DNA from: Acidobacteriaceae bacterium
GTDB lineage: Bacteria > Acidobacteriota > Terriglobia > Terriglobales > Acidobacteriaceae
Reading direction: 5' to 3'
DNA length: 12,098 bases
Assembly: GCA_003135315.1 (NCBI GenBank)
Contig: PLBD01000384.1
Location: 1 to 12,098 of the forward strand
Shown: positions 1-8,280 of the stretch, piece by piece
Numbering within the stretch: the stretch's first letter is position 1
How the letters are laid out: every line of letters begins with the position of its first letter
The notes under the pieces: model-generated
The model's database searches: none
What the model was told of the DNA's origin: nothing
Seen by the model: only the letters and a program-made list of their open reading frames with translations
Position numbers and translations under genes: made by a program

Positions 1-1
1 T

Positions 2-97
2 AGCGACCGCATTTACGTCGTGGATTCCTTCAATCGCCGGGTGCAGATCTTCCATTTCTATGGACTTGGGAAGCAGGCAAAGGGAGGCGTACAGTGA
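2..97 (+). CDS. NHL-repeat (beta-propeller) protein, C-terminal end only
   Basis: The first 31 codons of the window, in the frame starting at base 2, are open and end in TGA at 95-97. They encode a segment with IYVVDSFNRRVQIF, which matches the NHL repeat pattern (I/L-Y-V-x-D-x-x-N-x-R-V-Q-x-F) at the end of a propeller blade, then a short basic tail. NHL proteins form six-bladed propellers that bind protein or other partners and in Acidobacteriota are often exported. The gene begins outside the window, so its length, signal peptide and number of blades cannot be seen. Its stop codon overlaps the GTG start of the cytochrome gene in a GTGA arrangement, so the two are probably one transcript and translationally coupled. 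Family assignment rests on one repeat. Confidence 0.75.
   Translation, partial: SDRIYVVDSFNRRVQIFHFYGLGKQAKGGVQ
82..87 (+). promoter_or_regulatory. Ribosome binding site GGGAGG for the cytochrome GTG start
   Basis: GGGAGG lies 6 nt before the GTG at 94 and sits inside the end of the upstream NHL gene. It supports the GTG at 94 as the true start even though this overlaps the upstream stop codon. Confidence 0.65.
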
Positions 98-2001
98 AGT
101 TCAAGCTGTCAGTTGCCTGCTTGTTGCTATTGCTGCCCACGGTCGTTCTGCGGGCCCAGATCACCGGCGACGTGATCGGTACGCATGATCTCTCGCCCGG
201 GAGTAAGTCGCCGATTACTGGCGCGCGTCCAGGATCGTGTTCCTACTGCCACGCTCCGCACTCTGGACTGGCGACCGGCCAGTCGCTGTGGAACCAGACG
301 CAAACCAAAGCGAGCTATCAGCTCTACACCAGCACTACGTATCACCAGAAAGGCCAGCAGCCGGTATTAGGTTCCGACAGCAACCTGTGCTTGAGCTGCC
401 ACGACGGAACGGTCGCCGTCGGAAACACCATCGTGTCCGGGCAAGTCACCATGACTGGCTCCATGAACAGTCAGGATGTATTCGGGACAAACCTGCAGTC
501 GTCGCACCCATTCAGTCTTCAGTTGCCCATTAAAGATGCGATCGACATCATTGCGACCCTGGTGTCGCAAGGTAAAACAGGCGATCCGACGGGAAAGATC
601 AAGCTGATCAACGGGAACATTGAATGCACTTCCTGTCATAACCCGCATGTTCAGGCCATCGACAAGGTCTCGCTGAACTTCCTGGTCAAGGACAGTTCGA
701 ACGCGCAAATGTGTCTCGCCTGCCACGATCCGACGCGGACCATGTCCGGGCAGATCAACCCTTTGGCGGGATGGGCGACCAGCGCCCACGTTCTGGCAAC
801 CAACAAAGTATCGTTGCAGGCGAACCTCGGCAGCTATGGCACGGTCGCAGCCAACGCCTGTCTCTCCTGCCACGAGCCGCATAACGCTCAAGGGCCGATG
901 CGCCTGTTGCGCCAGCCGAATGAGCAGGACTGCATTGCCTGCCACAATGGCAGTTCGAATCTGAACCCGGCCATCGCAAATGTCTACGCTGAGTTCGCCA
1001 AGATAGGACATCCGTTTCCTTCGGGCAACAATTTGCACGACGCCAACGAAAGCGTCTTGTTGAATAACAATCGGCATTCCACTTGTGCGGACTGCCACAA
1101 CGGCCATTCGTCCGACCAGGTAACGATTTTCCCGCCGCCTCCGGCCATCCGCATGTCGCAGAATGGCATAGCCGGCATCAGTGCTACGGACGGCATCACC
1201 ATCGTTGATCCTTCCGTCAATCAATACGAGAATTGTCTGCGCTGCCACGGTACCAGCTCGGGAAAAGTCGTCAATCCCATCTATGGATATTTGCCGGTGC
1301 GGGCGGTTTCAGCGGGTGATCCACTGAACGTCATTCCACAGTTCGCCGCTACCGCTACTTCCAGTCATCCAGTCACTCATACTCGCAGCAGTCAGCTGCC
1401 GCAACCCAGCTTGCTGCCTACGATGTTGGATTTGAGCGGCGGCACAACGCACGGGCGTGCGATGGGAACCCAGACCTTCTGCAGTGATTGCCATAACAGT
1501 GACGATAACCGGGAATTTGGCGGAGTGGGTCCCAGCGGGCCGCACGGATCCACGTTTAAGCACATCCTCGAGCGCGACTACGAGTTTAACCAGGCGCCCG
1601 CGCCCGGACAGTTGATTACCAACCTGTATCCCGACCCTGATCTGAGCATCAAGGGCCCCTATGCGATGTGTGGCAAGTGTCATGACCTCAATAATGTCGT
1701 CTCGAATGCAAGCTGGAACCAGCACGGCTACCACATTAATACTGGTTTCACTTGTTCGGTTTGCCATACCGCCCACGGCATGGGCGCGCGCAGCGGGACC
1801 ATCTCCGGAGAGCGACTGGTGAACTTCGACATCAATGTGGTCGCCGCGAACGGCAGCCTCCCAATTTCGTATTCCAGGGCCACGAACACCTGCGTTCTGG
1901 TTTGTCACATGGCCGCACACAACGCCGACGGTTCCGTCACGCAGAACTCCTCGAAGAGCAATGGGACACACGGTGGTGGGCCTCCTGGCAAGAGACGTTG
2001 A
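94..2001 (+). CDS. Exported multihaem c-type cytochrome (doubled CXXCH type, about 12 haems)
   Basis: This 635-residue protein starts with a Sec-type signal peptide (K2, K4, hydrophobic stretch about 6-20, cleavage near A21-Q22). It then carries eleven CXXCH haem-attachment motifs with first cysteines at residues 49, 99, 178, 207, 256, 280, 331, 381, 463, 526 and 554, and one CX3CH at 600-605. Many fall in pairs spaced about 24-50 residues, as in the doubled-CXXCH family. His-Pro motifs (SSHPF, GHPFP, SSHPV) between them are plausible distal haem ligands. The tail is short, Gly/Ser/basic-rich and has no membrane anchor, so a periplasmic or extracellular location is likely. The likely role is multi-step electron transfer; donor and acceptor are unknown. 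The GTG start is supported by GGGAGG upstream and by the signal peptide beginning there. It is coupled to the preceding NHL gene. A long antisense open frame across it is a shadow. Confidence 0.92.
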   Translation: MKFKLSVACLLLLLPTVVLRAQITGDVIGTHDLSPGSKSPITGARPGSCSYCHAPHSGLATGQSLWNQTQTKASYQLYTSTTYHQKGQQPVLGSDSNLCLSCHDGTVAVGNTIVSGQVTMTGSMNSQDVFGTNLQSSHPFSLQLPIKDAIDIIATLVSQGKTGDPTGKIKLINGNIECTSCHNPHVQAIDKVSLNFLVKDSSNAQMCLACHDPTRTMSGQINPLAGWATSAHVLATNKVSLQANLGSYGTVAANACLSCHEPHNAQGPMRLLRQPNEQDCIACHNGSSNLNPAIANVYAEFAKIGHPFPSGNNLHDANESVLLNNNRHSTCADCHNGHSSDQVTIFPPPPAIRMSQNGIAGISATDGITIVDPSVNQYENCLRCHGTSSGKVVNPIYGYLPVRAVSAGDPLNVIPQFAATATSSHPVTHTRSSQLPQPSLLPTMLDLSGGTTHGRAMGTQTFCSDCHNSDDNREFGGVGPSGPHGSTFKHILERDYEFNQAPAPGQLITNLYPDPDLSIKGPYAMCGKCHDLNNVVSNASWNQHGYHINTGFTCSVCHTAHGMGARSGTISGERLVNFDINVVAANGSLPISYSRATNTCVLVCHMAAHNADGSVTQNSSKSNGTHGGGPPGKRR

Positions 2002-2037
2002 TCTTGGCGGCTGACGTCGGCCGGTAACAGAACAGCT

Positions 2038-3558
2038 ATGTCCACGAATTCCAGTGTGCGCGAAGCGGCTGTTCCCGGCTGGTTACGCAATCTCAGCCAA
2101 AGCGCGCCACTGCAGATACTCGCGCTGGTGTCGTTGTTCAGCGTGGCAGCCCGGAACGGGGCCGTACGCCTTACTGCTCTGGCCGATTCCGATATCTGGT
2201 GGCATCTGCGCACCGGCCTTTGGATTCTGCAGACTCATGGCGTCCCACATAGCGGCCTCTTCTCGCAACATGCTTCGTTACCATGGATTGATTCCAGCTG
2301 GGGCTTCGATCTCCTTACCGCTGCAACCTACCGAGTATTTGGATTGCGCGGCTTGCCGATGCTGTTGATGATTTTTCAGGTGGGAGTTGCAGCGGCGCTC
2401 TTTCTGTTGGCCCGCGGTTCACGCCAGACTTTCTGGCCTGCATTGCTACTGGTAGCGGTTGCGCAGTATGGCATCTCTCTATTGCAGCTGCGGCCTGCGT
2501 TATGTTCCGTCATCCTGCTGGCAGTCGAGCTTGCAATCCTGTTTGTGAGCAGGCGCACCGGCAAGTCGCGGATACTCTACTGGCTGCCTGTTCTCTTCGT
2601 CGCATGGGTCAACCTCGACCGCCAATTCTGCTATGGAATGCTTGCCCTTGCATTGTTTTGCATTGCCGTCGGTGGCGAATACTTTCTGCGCAGGTCCGGC
2701 GTCGCATGGCTCGACACCGGGGGGCCCGCAATTAATCCTGGAACGCTGGGGGCGGCGTTCATAGCCTGTCTGCTGGCGACGCTCGTCTCTCCGTACACCT
2801 ATCATTTGCATCAGCTGGTATGGCAAAGTGCAAGCAGCTCGGCCATCGACTGGTACCTGCGCGAACTTCATGCCATGCGCTTCCGTCAGCCACAGGATTT
2901 CCTGCTGATGCTGCTGGTGATGACGGCGTTCTTTGCGCTCGGACGGCGCCGCTCGCCCGACCTGTTTGCGATTTCGCTGTTGGTAGTTTGTGGGGTGATC
3001 TCATTCCGCTTTCAGCGCGACAGCTGGCTGGTTGTGGTCGCCTCGGTCGGGATTATCGGCAATGCGCTCGCAACATCGCTGCCTGAGGAAGGCCGAGACG
3101 CCAGTCGACGAATCCCTTGGACGCAGAAGCTGGTGATCGGAGGCATGGTCCTGATATTGCTGACGATCTTCGCGCTACGGCTGCCCCCAAACAGCGTGCT
3201 GATGGCCAAGGTTGGCGAGAGCTTCCCGGTGCGCGCCGCCGACTACGTCCGCCAAAACCGCCTTCCTCACCCTTTATTCAATAGCAATGCGTGGGGCGGA
3301 TTTCTGACCTGGTATCTCCCCGAGTACCCGGTCGCCATCGATGGTCGCATTGACCTCTACGGCGATGCGGTCAACATTCCGTACTTCGAATTGAGCATGG
3401 CCAGGATTCCTCTGGAATCTCATCCCGACTTCGCCCAGGCGCAAACCATCCTTTTGGAAGCGAATTCCCCAATGGCCGAGGCGCTTGCAACGTTACCAGG
3501 CTTTCGAGTGGCATACCGGGATGAACAGGCGATAGTGCTGGTCAGAGAACGACGGTAG
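2038..3558 (+). CDS. Polytopic membrane protein, GT-C-like, paralogue of the gene at 5169-6650
   Basis: 506 residues with about ten hydrophobic spans, the clearest at 104-125, 131-146, 150-170, 180-214, 236-251, 287-302, 309-345 and 363-381. The N-terminal loop carries D50-x-D52 followed by IWWHL, then a W-I-D-x-S-W-G-F block (83-90). The C-terminal part after the last span (about 382-506) looks soluble, with a WGGFLTWYLPEYPV stretch (419-432) and IDGRIDLYGD (434-443). An acidic pair in the first outside loop plus many spans is the architecture of GT-C glycosyltransferases, which use polyprenyl-phosphate sugars, so a role in extracytoplasmic glycan assembly is a reasonable inference but unproven. 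The same motif series recurs in the reverse-strand gene at 5169-6650. It starts 36 nt after the cytochrome stop with no good Shine-Dalgarno. It ends 12 nt before the next gene, so those two are probably co-transcribed. Confidence 0.85.
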   Translation: MSTNSSVREAAVPGWLRNLSQSAPLQILALVSLFSVAARNGAVRLTALADSDIWWHLRTGLWILQTHGVPHSGLFSQHASLPWIDSSWGFDLLTAATYRVFGLRGLPMLLMIFQVGVAAALFLLARGSRQTFWPALLLVAVAQYGISLLQLRPALCSVILLAVELAILFVSRRTGKSRILYWLPVLFVAWVNLDRQFCYGMLALALFCIAVGGEYFLRRSGVAWLDTGGPAINPGTLGAAFIACLLATLVSPYTYHLHQLVWQSASSSAIDWYLRELHAMRFRQPQDFLLMLLVMTAFFALGRRRSPDLFAISLLVVCGVISFRFQRDSWLVVVASVGIIGNALATSLPEEGRDASRRIPWTQKLVIGGMVLILLTIFALRLPPNSVLMAKVGESFPVRAADYVRQNRLPHPLFNSNAWGGFLTWYLPEYPVAIDGRIDLYGDAVNIPYFELSMARIPLESHPDFAQAQTILLEANSPMAEALATLPGFRVAYRDEQAIVLVRERR

Positions 3559-3570
3559 CTACGGAGTTCG

Positions 3571-5139
3571 ATGCGCGAAGACAGTAGTATTCCCGATCTC
3601 TCGCACGCTGGCGCGGACGGCGCAGAGCAACTTGCGCCTGGATGCAACACGCCCGCGACCGTCTTGACCACGCGGTCACAGGTTTCGTGGTGGCGAGTCG
3701 GAGATTTCATAGTTCTTGGTCTGTGGATAGCGATCGTCAGCTTCACGATCCAGTATCACGAGAAGTGGGCGGACGAGGCCCAGGCTTGGCTGATTGCCCG
3801 CGACCTTGACCTGCGTACGATATGGTTTCATGAGTTGCGTTATGAAGGATCGCCCGGCTTGTGGCACACGATGCTATGGATTGCGCAGCACGTCTTCCAC
3901 GCGCCTTACTCATCTATCAGCGTTATCGGGGCCGTCTGCGCTACGGCGGGAGTGGGTCTCATGCTGTTTAAGGCGCCCTTTCCCAGACCGCTTCGCTGGA
4001 TGCTGGCATTCACTTACTTCATGGTTTACCAGTACGCGGTGATCGCAAGGCCCTACACGCTGCTACCCTTGCTGGCTTTTGCGGCAGCATACTTCTTCCG
4101 CGATCTGGAGCGTCCCGTTCGCATCACGGCGGTGCTGATCCTGCTGGCTAGCCTGTCGGTGCATGGGGCACTACTGGCGGCTTGTCTCGGGCTCGGCTAT
4201 TTCACGGAGGCAATAAAATCCTGGCCCACACTCAATCATCACGTGCGGAAAGTGTTTGCGGGTTGCGTCGTCGCCATGCTGTTCATGTTTTTCCTGCTGT
4301 TCCTCGTCCTGAAACCCACAGCAGACGTGGAAGAGTTCGCCCCAAAGAAGATTGAGGCGCAACTGGCGGAATCGGAGAAGATAGTTCAACCATCCACGGA
4401 AACAAAGCTTAGGGCCGTGATCTCCGGGGCTTTTTTTGACGAGCCGATAATCTCCTGCCTGTTTCTGCTTCTTGCTGGCGCATGGTGCTATACGCGCAAG
4501 AAGCTGATCACGTTTGCGCTGCCGGTAGCGATGATGTTGGCGCTTTACGCCGTGATTCATGGCTATTCGCATCACCACGGGACGGTGTTTATCGCGGCGG
4601 TAACGGGGTTATGGATTGCTTGGCCGACAAGCCGGGAGGAACAGACGTTCACAAGTGAACAGCGCTGGGCCCTGCAGGGGATGATCGGGCTACTGGTCTG
4701 TCTCTTCGCGCTTAACATTTGGGATGCCGCGGTCGTGATACGGAATGAATATCTTTACCCCTACAGTGGTGCCGAGGACGCGGCTCGCTACCTCAAGGCG
4801 GTCGGCGCCGAGGAGAAAGGAGTCTTCGGATATCTCTATGGAATAGTGGGCGTAGAGGCGTATTTTAACCACAATATCGAAAGGAATCGCCCCACTGCGT
4901 ATTTCCATCACGGCATACCCCTAATCGGCACCATGCTCGACGTGGACGCAGTGCGGAGCATGGCTCCCGAATACGTCGTGTTCTTCACCGAGCAACCGCA
5001 GTTGATGATCGACCGCATCAGCCGCCCGATGGACAATTTGGGCTACCGGATGGTCCATTTTTCGGACGGTTATCTGCTTTACAAGCGTGGGGTTTATGTC
5101 CGTCAGGCATACTTCATTTTTCAGCGTGAAGCTCGCTAA
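3571..5139 (+). CDS. GT-C/PMT-like membrane glycosyltransferase candidate
   Basis: 522 residues: a polar N-terminal tail of about 44 residues, then roughly ten hydrophobic spans (46-61, 113-134, 143-176, 184-210, 227-248, 292-306, 312-329, 337-350, 367-388). The first outside loop has HEKWADEAQAWLIARD (63-78). D68-E69 is the acidic pair typical of the PMT/GT39-like superfamily, and the loop continues into E92-G-S-P-G-L-W-H, like the EGSPPLYY-type segment in these enzymes. ARPYTLLPLLAF (159-170) and a His cluster (334-336) also fit this group. Such enzymes transfer sugars from polyprenyl-phosphate carriers on the outer face of the membrane; donor and acceptor cannot be told. ATG at 3571 has GGAG at 3563-3566, 12 nt after the previous stop. 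The gene converges on the 5169-6650 gene with only 29 bp between stops and no visible hairpin terminator. Confidence 0.85.
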   Translation: MREDSSIPDLSHAGADGAEQLAPGCNTPATVLTTRSQVSWWRVGDFIVLGLWIAIVSFTIQYHEKWADEAQAWLIARDLDLRTIWFHELRYEGSPGLWHTMLWIAQHVFHAPYSSISVIGAVCATAGVGLMLFKAPFPRPLRWMLAFTYFMVYQYAVIARPYTLLPLLAFAAAYFFRDLERPVRITAVLILLASLSVHGALLAACLGLGYFTEAIKSWPTLNHHVRKVFAGCVVAMLFMFFLLFLVLKPTADVEEFAPKKIEAQLAESEKIVQPSTETKLRAVISGAFFDEPIISCLFLLLAGAWCYTRKKLITFALPVAMMLALYAVIHGYSHHHGTVFIAAVTGLWIAWPTSREEQTFTSEQRWALQGMIGLLVCLFALNIWDAAVVIRNEYLYPYSGAEDAARYLKAVGAEEKGVFGYLYGIVGVEAYFNHNIERNRPTAYFHHGIPLIGTMLDVDAVRSMAPEYVVFFTEQPQLMIDRISRPMDNLGYRMVHFSDGYLLYKRGVYVRQAYFIFQREAR

Positions 5140-5168
5140 AGTCGGGTTACTTCCGGTCTCGATATTCT

Positions 5169-6650
5169 CTATTGCCGCACAAACACCGTAGCCAGCTGGT
5201 CCTCATAGATTTTGCGGAAGCGAGAATCGAGGTCCAGGGTCGAAACCAGTCCATCGGTCTTCTGCAGAAGAACGACCCCCGATTCATTCAAGACAGGATC
5301 ACTGCTGTACGATGGGTCGCCATTGTCGGTCTTAAAGGAACGACCATCCATCTCGTCTCCGTACAGATCATTGCGTCCGTCGACGGAGACTGGGTATTGC
5401 GGCATGTACCACATCAGGAAGCCGCCCCAATCGAAGGTATTGTAGAGCGGTCCGGGTGGGGGATTCTGGCGCAGAAAGTTGACGGCGTTCACTGGAAACG
5501 TTGCACTGATGGCGCGATCGAGGCCGCGAGTGGTGAAGCCGGTGCCACGGGCAAACAACAGCAAGGTCACCGCGACGCAGGCAAAGACTCCAGCCAGTTG
5601 GAACGCGGTCTCGTGAGGCTCGTGCTCGGTCTCCTCAAACAAAGCATCTGCAATAAATGCCGCGGCCGGAATGCAGAGAAACCAAGCATCTCGCATGGTG
5701 CGAAAGGCCGCTACGCTGGCACATACCAGCAACGCCAGCTTGAACAGGTCAATTCTCTTCTGCCGGCCTACCACGAAAAATCCTGCGGCGCCTAGTAGGA
5801 GCTCCACATAATTACTGTAGGCACGGAAGCTGAGCGGCTGCAGCTCTTTGATCATGGAGTAGGTCAGCTTGGCATGCGAATACGAGACGATCACGCCGTA
5901 CAGGTGGTAAGAGTACGGACCAATCAACGTGGCCAGCATGCAAGCCACAAATACAATTGTCAAAGGGCCTAAGGGAACGGCGGCTGGCGTCAGAAGGCCC
6001 GGTAGTAAACCGAACTGAGCGGCGACTCGCTGCACCAGGTTAACGCCCAGAAACAGTCCTACCAGGAACAGGCCATAGATAAACTGAATGTGCAGGTTGG
6101 ACCAGAAAACAAAAATCAGGGGCAGCCAGTAAAGCTTTTGAACCTGCCCGACACGGTTTGCTTCGAGGATCAGAGTCAATGTGATGCTGAACAGGATAAT
6201 GGAGAAAAATCCGGGCCGGGGCATCATGTCGAAGAGAAACGCCGAGCACACAATCGCGGTGAGCCCAAAGGCGGGCCAGAACCGGCCAGCGAGGCGTCGC
6301 AGCATCCAGAAAATGCAATAGGCCACTGCGAGCGTCAGCAGCACTCCGAACATTCCCATGCCAAGAAGCCCGAACCAGGCATAGGCGCGCGAGAGAAGTA
6401 TCTCGTAGCCCCAGCTATAGGCAACCCACGGGCGGTTGGCGGCGGTGCGGGAAAGGATGCCAGTGTGGGGGAAGGCGGAGTTTTGCACGATCCAGTCGCC
6501 AACCTTGAGATGCCACCAGATGTCGAGGTCGCGAACGCAGTACTTCAAGCTCAATGCAATGAATCCCACCGCAGCCAACAAACCAGTGAGCGCGGCCATC
6601 TGCAGCAAGCGCAGCCGCAAGAGTGCGCGCAACTCCTGCACCGCACTCAT
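5169..6650 (-). CDS. Polytopic membrane protein, GT-C-like, paralogue of the gene at 2038-3558
   Basis: 493 residues with about ten hydrophobic spans and a soluble C-terminal part. It shares an ordered series of motifs with the 2038-3558 product: D41-x-D43-IWWHLK, W-V-A-x-S-W-G-Y (75-82), YWLPLIFVFWSNL (174-186), TLIGPYSYHL (241-250), FR-x-x-RDAW, FPVNAVNFLRQN (385-396), WGGFLMWYMPQYPV (408-421) and VDGRNDLYGD (423-432). This is a paralogue of similar length, clearly diverged. A role in extracytoplasmic sugar transfer is inferred from the acidic D-x-D loop and topology only. It lies 40 nt downstream of the flavoprotein gene on the same strand and is probably in its operon. No strong Shine-Dalgarno precedes the ATG. 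It converges with the 3571-5139 gene; several plus-strand open frames over it are shadows. Confidence 0.86.
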   Translation of the reverse strand: MSAVQELRALLRLRLLQMAALTGLLAAVGFIALSLKYCVRDLDIWWHLKVGDWIVQNSAFPHTGILSRTAANRPWVAYSWGYEILLSRAYAWFGLLGMGMFGVLLTLAVAYCIFWMLRRLAGRFWPAFGLTAIVCSAFLFDMMPRPGFFSIILFSITLTLILEANRVGQVQKLYWLPLIFVFWSNLHIQFIYGLFLVGLFLGVNLVQRVAAQFGLLPGLLTPAAVPLGPLTIVFVACMLATLIGPYSYHLYGVIVSYSHAKLTYSMIKELQPLSFRAYSNYVELLLGAAGFFVVGRQKRIDLFKLALLVCASVAAFRTMRDAWFLCIPAAAFIADALFEETEHEPHETAFQLAGVFACVAVTLLLFARGTGFTTRGLDRAISATFPVNAVNFLRQNPPPGPLYNTFDWGGFLMWYMPQYPVSVDGRNDLYGDEMDGRSFKTDNGDPSYSSDPVLNESGVVLLQKTDGLVSTLDLDSRFRKIYEDQLATVFVRQ

Positions 6651-6690
6651 AATTCAAGATACCTGTGGGCGACGGCCATCATGGATGGTT

Positions 6691-8208
6691 TCATTGTTCG
6701 GCGACAGGAGTAGGAACTGACAGGCGGGAACTTGCAGCGAACTCACTTACCGTCTGCTCTCCCGCTTCGCCGGCCTCATGATATTCGGCATCCTGATTGA
6801 CCGCCCAGACATCGAACTTGCGCCCGCCCGCCATAATATTCTTGGCCGTGAGCATGGCCGTCATCATGGCGTGGTCCTGGTTGTTGTACTTGTGCATGCC
6901 GTTGCGGCCAACCAGGTGAAGGTTCGGGCAATGTTCTTCAAGCGCCTGGCGGATAGTTGCGACGTGCTGCAAATAAGCATCATCGTAAACCGGATATGCC
7001 TTGGGTTGCCGGATTACACAGCCATCCAAGACGTCGGCCTCTAGTCCGAGGTTCACATGCTCGATCTCTTTTTTCGCAAGGGCGATCAGTTCGCTGTCCG
7101 GAGCGGACCAGAGTCCGTCGCCCTCGAAGCAGAAATATTCCAGGCCATAGCAGCAGTAGCTGGGATCGGGAACCATCTCCGGAGACCACGATTTATAGTT
7201 CTGGACGCGCCCGACCTTGACCCCAGGATCGTGAATGTAAATCCAGTTGTCGGCGACACGCTCCTGTTCGCGCAGAATCAGGCCAACGGTAAGGAAGTCG
7301 CGATAGCGCAATGACTGCGCGGCGGTCACGGCTGCATCGGGGAGCGGCGGCTGGATTTGTGCCACCAGTTGCCGCATGGGCATGGATGAAATCAAGTGTT
7401 CGCCGCGATACTCTTCTTCCTCGCCGGCGGCCGTTCGAGCCGTGACGATCCACGACTTGCTGAGCGAGTCGAAGCGGCACCCCACCACGCTCCGGCCGAG
7501 ATTTATTTCTCCGCCCATCTGTCGAATCTTGCCGGCACAGGCTTCCCACATCATGCCCGGCCCCTGGCGCGGATAGCGGAAGGTATCGATCAATGTTTTG
7601 ACGATATCTTTTCGATTACGAGTTTTTCGCTTGGGCAGCAGGGCGTGCTTTATGGCCGATGCCAGCGACAATCCCTTGATGCGCTGCGCCGCCCAGTCCG
7701 CCGAGATCTCCTGGCAAGACATGCCCCAGACTTTCTCGGTGTAGGTCTTGAAGAAGATGCGGAAGAGGCGCTCGCCGAACTGATTGACCACCCAGTCCTC
7801 AAACGACTTGGGGTTAGGCGTGGGACGGAGACGAGCTTTCACAAACGACAGCACGCAGAGAATCGACTCGAAGAAACCCAACTTGCTCAGCGCCTCGAAA
7901 GGTTTCAGAGGGTAGGCGAAAAACTGGCCGCGATAGTAAATGCTTGAGGAACGCGGCCGCTCAAGCATGAGATCACCAGCAATCTCGGTCCAGAGATCTT
8001 CCACGTCGCGCGACTTGGAGAAGAAGCGGTGCCCTCCGATGTCGAAGCGGAATCCTTTGTAGTTGACAGTCCGGGATATCCCGCCGACGTAGTCGGGATC
8101 GTTCTCCAGAACAACGACTGGCACCCCTTCTTTGGCGAGCTGGTATGCGGCCGTCAGACCAGCCGGTCCGGCTCCAACGATCACGGTCTTGAAGAGTTTC
8201 CTTGTCAC
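6691..8208 (-). CDS. FAD-dependent oxidoreductase, UDP-galactopyranose mutase-like / amine oxidase superfamily
   Basis: With GTG at 8208 the product is 505 residues. It opens with a Rossmann FAD-binding motif (VIVGAGPAGLTAAYQL, 9-24), an acidic E35 at the end of the second strand, GGISRT (42-47) and DIGGHRFF (56-63). The C-terminal FAD motif is LVGRNGMHKYNNQDHAMM (432-449). This set is typical of the NAD(P)-binding-like flavoproteins often labelled UDP-galactopyranose mutase or protoporphyrinogen-oxidase-like. True bacterial mutases are about 370-400 residues, so this longer protein is probably a relative with a different nucleotide-sugar or lipid substrate. It is soluble; the last 35 or so residues are acidic and low in structure. 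A frame upstream reaches TTG at 8259, but GTG at 8208 has GAAGG 6 nt before it and starts right at the conserved fold. It is first in a reverse-strand pair with the membrane protein at 5169-6650, which suggests a shared sugar pathway. Confidence 0.88.
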   Translation of the reverse strand: MTRKLFKTVIVGAGPAGLTAAYQLAKEGVPVVVLENDPDYVGGISRTVNYKGFRFDIGGHRFFSKSRDVEDLWTEIAGDLMLERPRSSSIYYRGQFFAYPLKPFEALSKLGFFESILCVLSFVKARLRPTPNPKSFEDWVVNQFGERLFRIFFKTYTEKVWGMSCQEISADWAAQRIKGLSLASAIKHALLPKRKTRNRKDIVKTLIDTFRYPRQGPGMMWEACAGKIRQMGGEINLGRSVVGCRFDSLSKSWIVTARTAAGEEEEYRGEHLISSMPMRQLVAQIQPPLPDAAVTAAQSLRYRDFLTVGLILREQERVADNWIYIHDPGVKVGRVQNYKSWSPEMVPDPSYCCYGLEYFCFEGDGLWSAPDSELIALAKKEIEHVNLGLEADVLDGCVIRQPKAYPVYDDAYLQHVATIRQALEEHCPNLHLVGRNGMHKYNNQDHAMMTAMLTAKNIMAGGRKFDVWAVNQDAEYHEAGEAGEQTVSEFAASSRLSVPTPVAEQ

Positions 8209-8214
8209 GCCACA

Positions 8215-8219
8215 CCTTC
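8215..8219 (-). promoter_or_regulatory. Ribosome binding site GAAGG for the flavoprotein GTG start
   Basis: Read on the minus strand, GAAGG precedes the GTG at 8208-8206 with a 6-nt spacer. It favours this start over the in-frame TTG at 8259, which has only a weak AGG-containing upstream sequence and would add 17 residues unlike the family. Confidence 0.55.
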
Positions 8220-8280
8220 GTTTTCCCGAAGGGCTAAGCCCCACGGTACGCCACACCAACCTAAAAGCAATTGCAAGGCC

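Noticed and set aside
367..1248. 293-residue open frame antisense to the cytochrome gene
   Set aside because: It is a shadow of a GC-rich coding region. The opposite strand has a signal peptide and twelve haem motifs, and this frame shows no domain or ribosome binding site.
2009..2022. Near-palindrome GGCTGACGTCGGCC between the cytochrome and the next gene, as a terminator
   Set aside because: It has no loop and no T-run, so it cannot be a standard hairpin terminator; as an operator it is one imperfect GC-rich match.
5172..5795. 207-residue plus-strand open frame (and a similar one at 6090-6713) over the reverse-strand membrane gene
   Set aside because: Polar, low-complexity translation typical of an antisense shadow; the reverse strand has an obvious paralogue of the 2038 gene.
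8207..8257. 10-mer ACGCCACACC twice (8207 and 8248), and GGGCTAAGCC twice (8231 and 8435)
   Set aside because: Tens of two-copy 10-mers are expected by chance in 12 kb. The first pair overlaps a start codon and its ribosome binding site, which is curious but not enough.
8209..8259. TTG at 8259 as the start of the flavoprotein
   Set aside because: It adds 17 residues before the conserved Rossmann start, while GTG at 8208 has a well-placed GAAGG.
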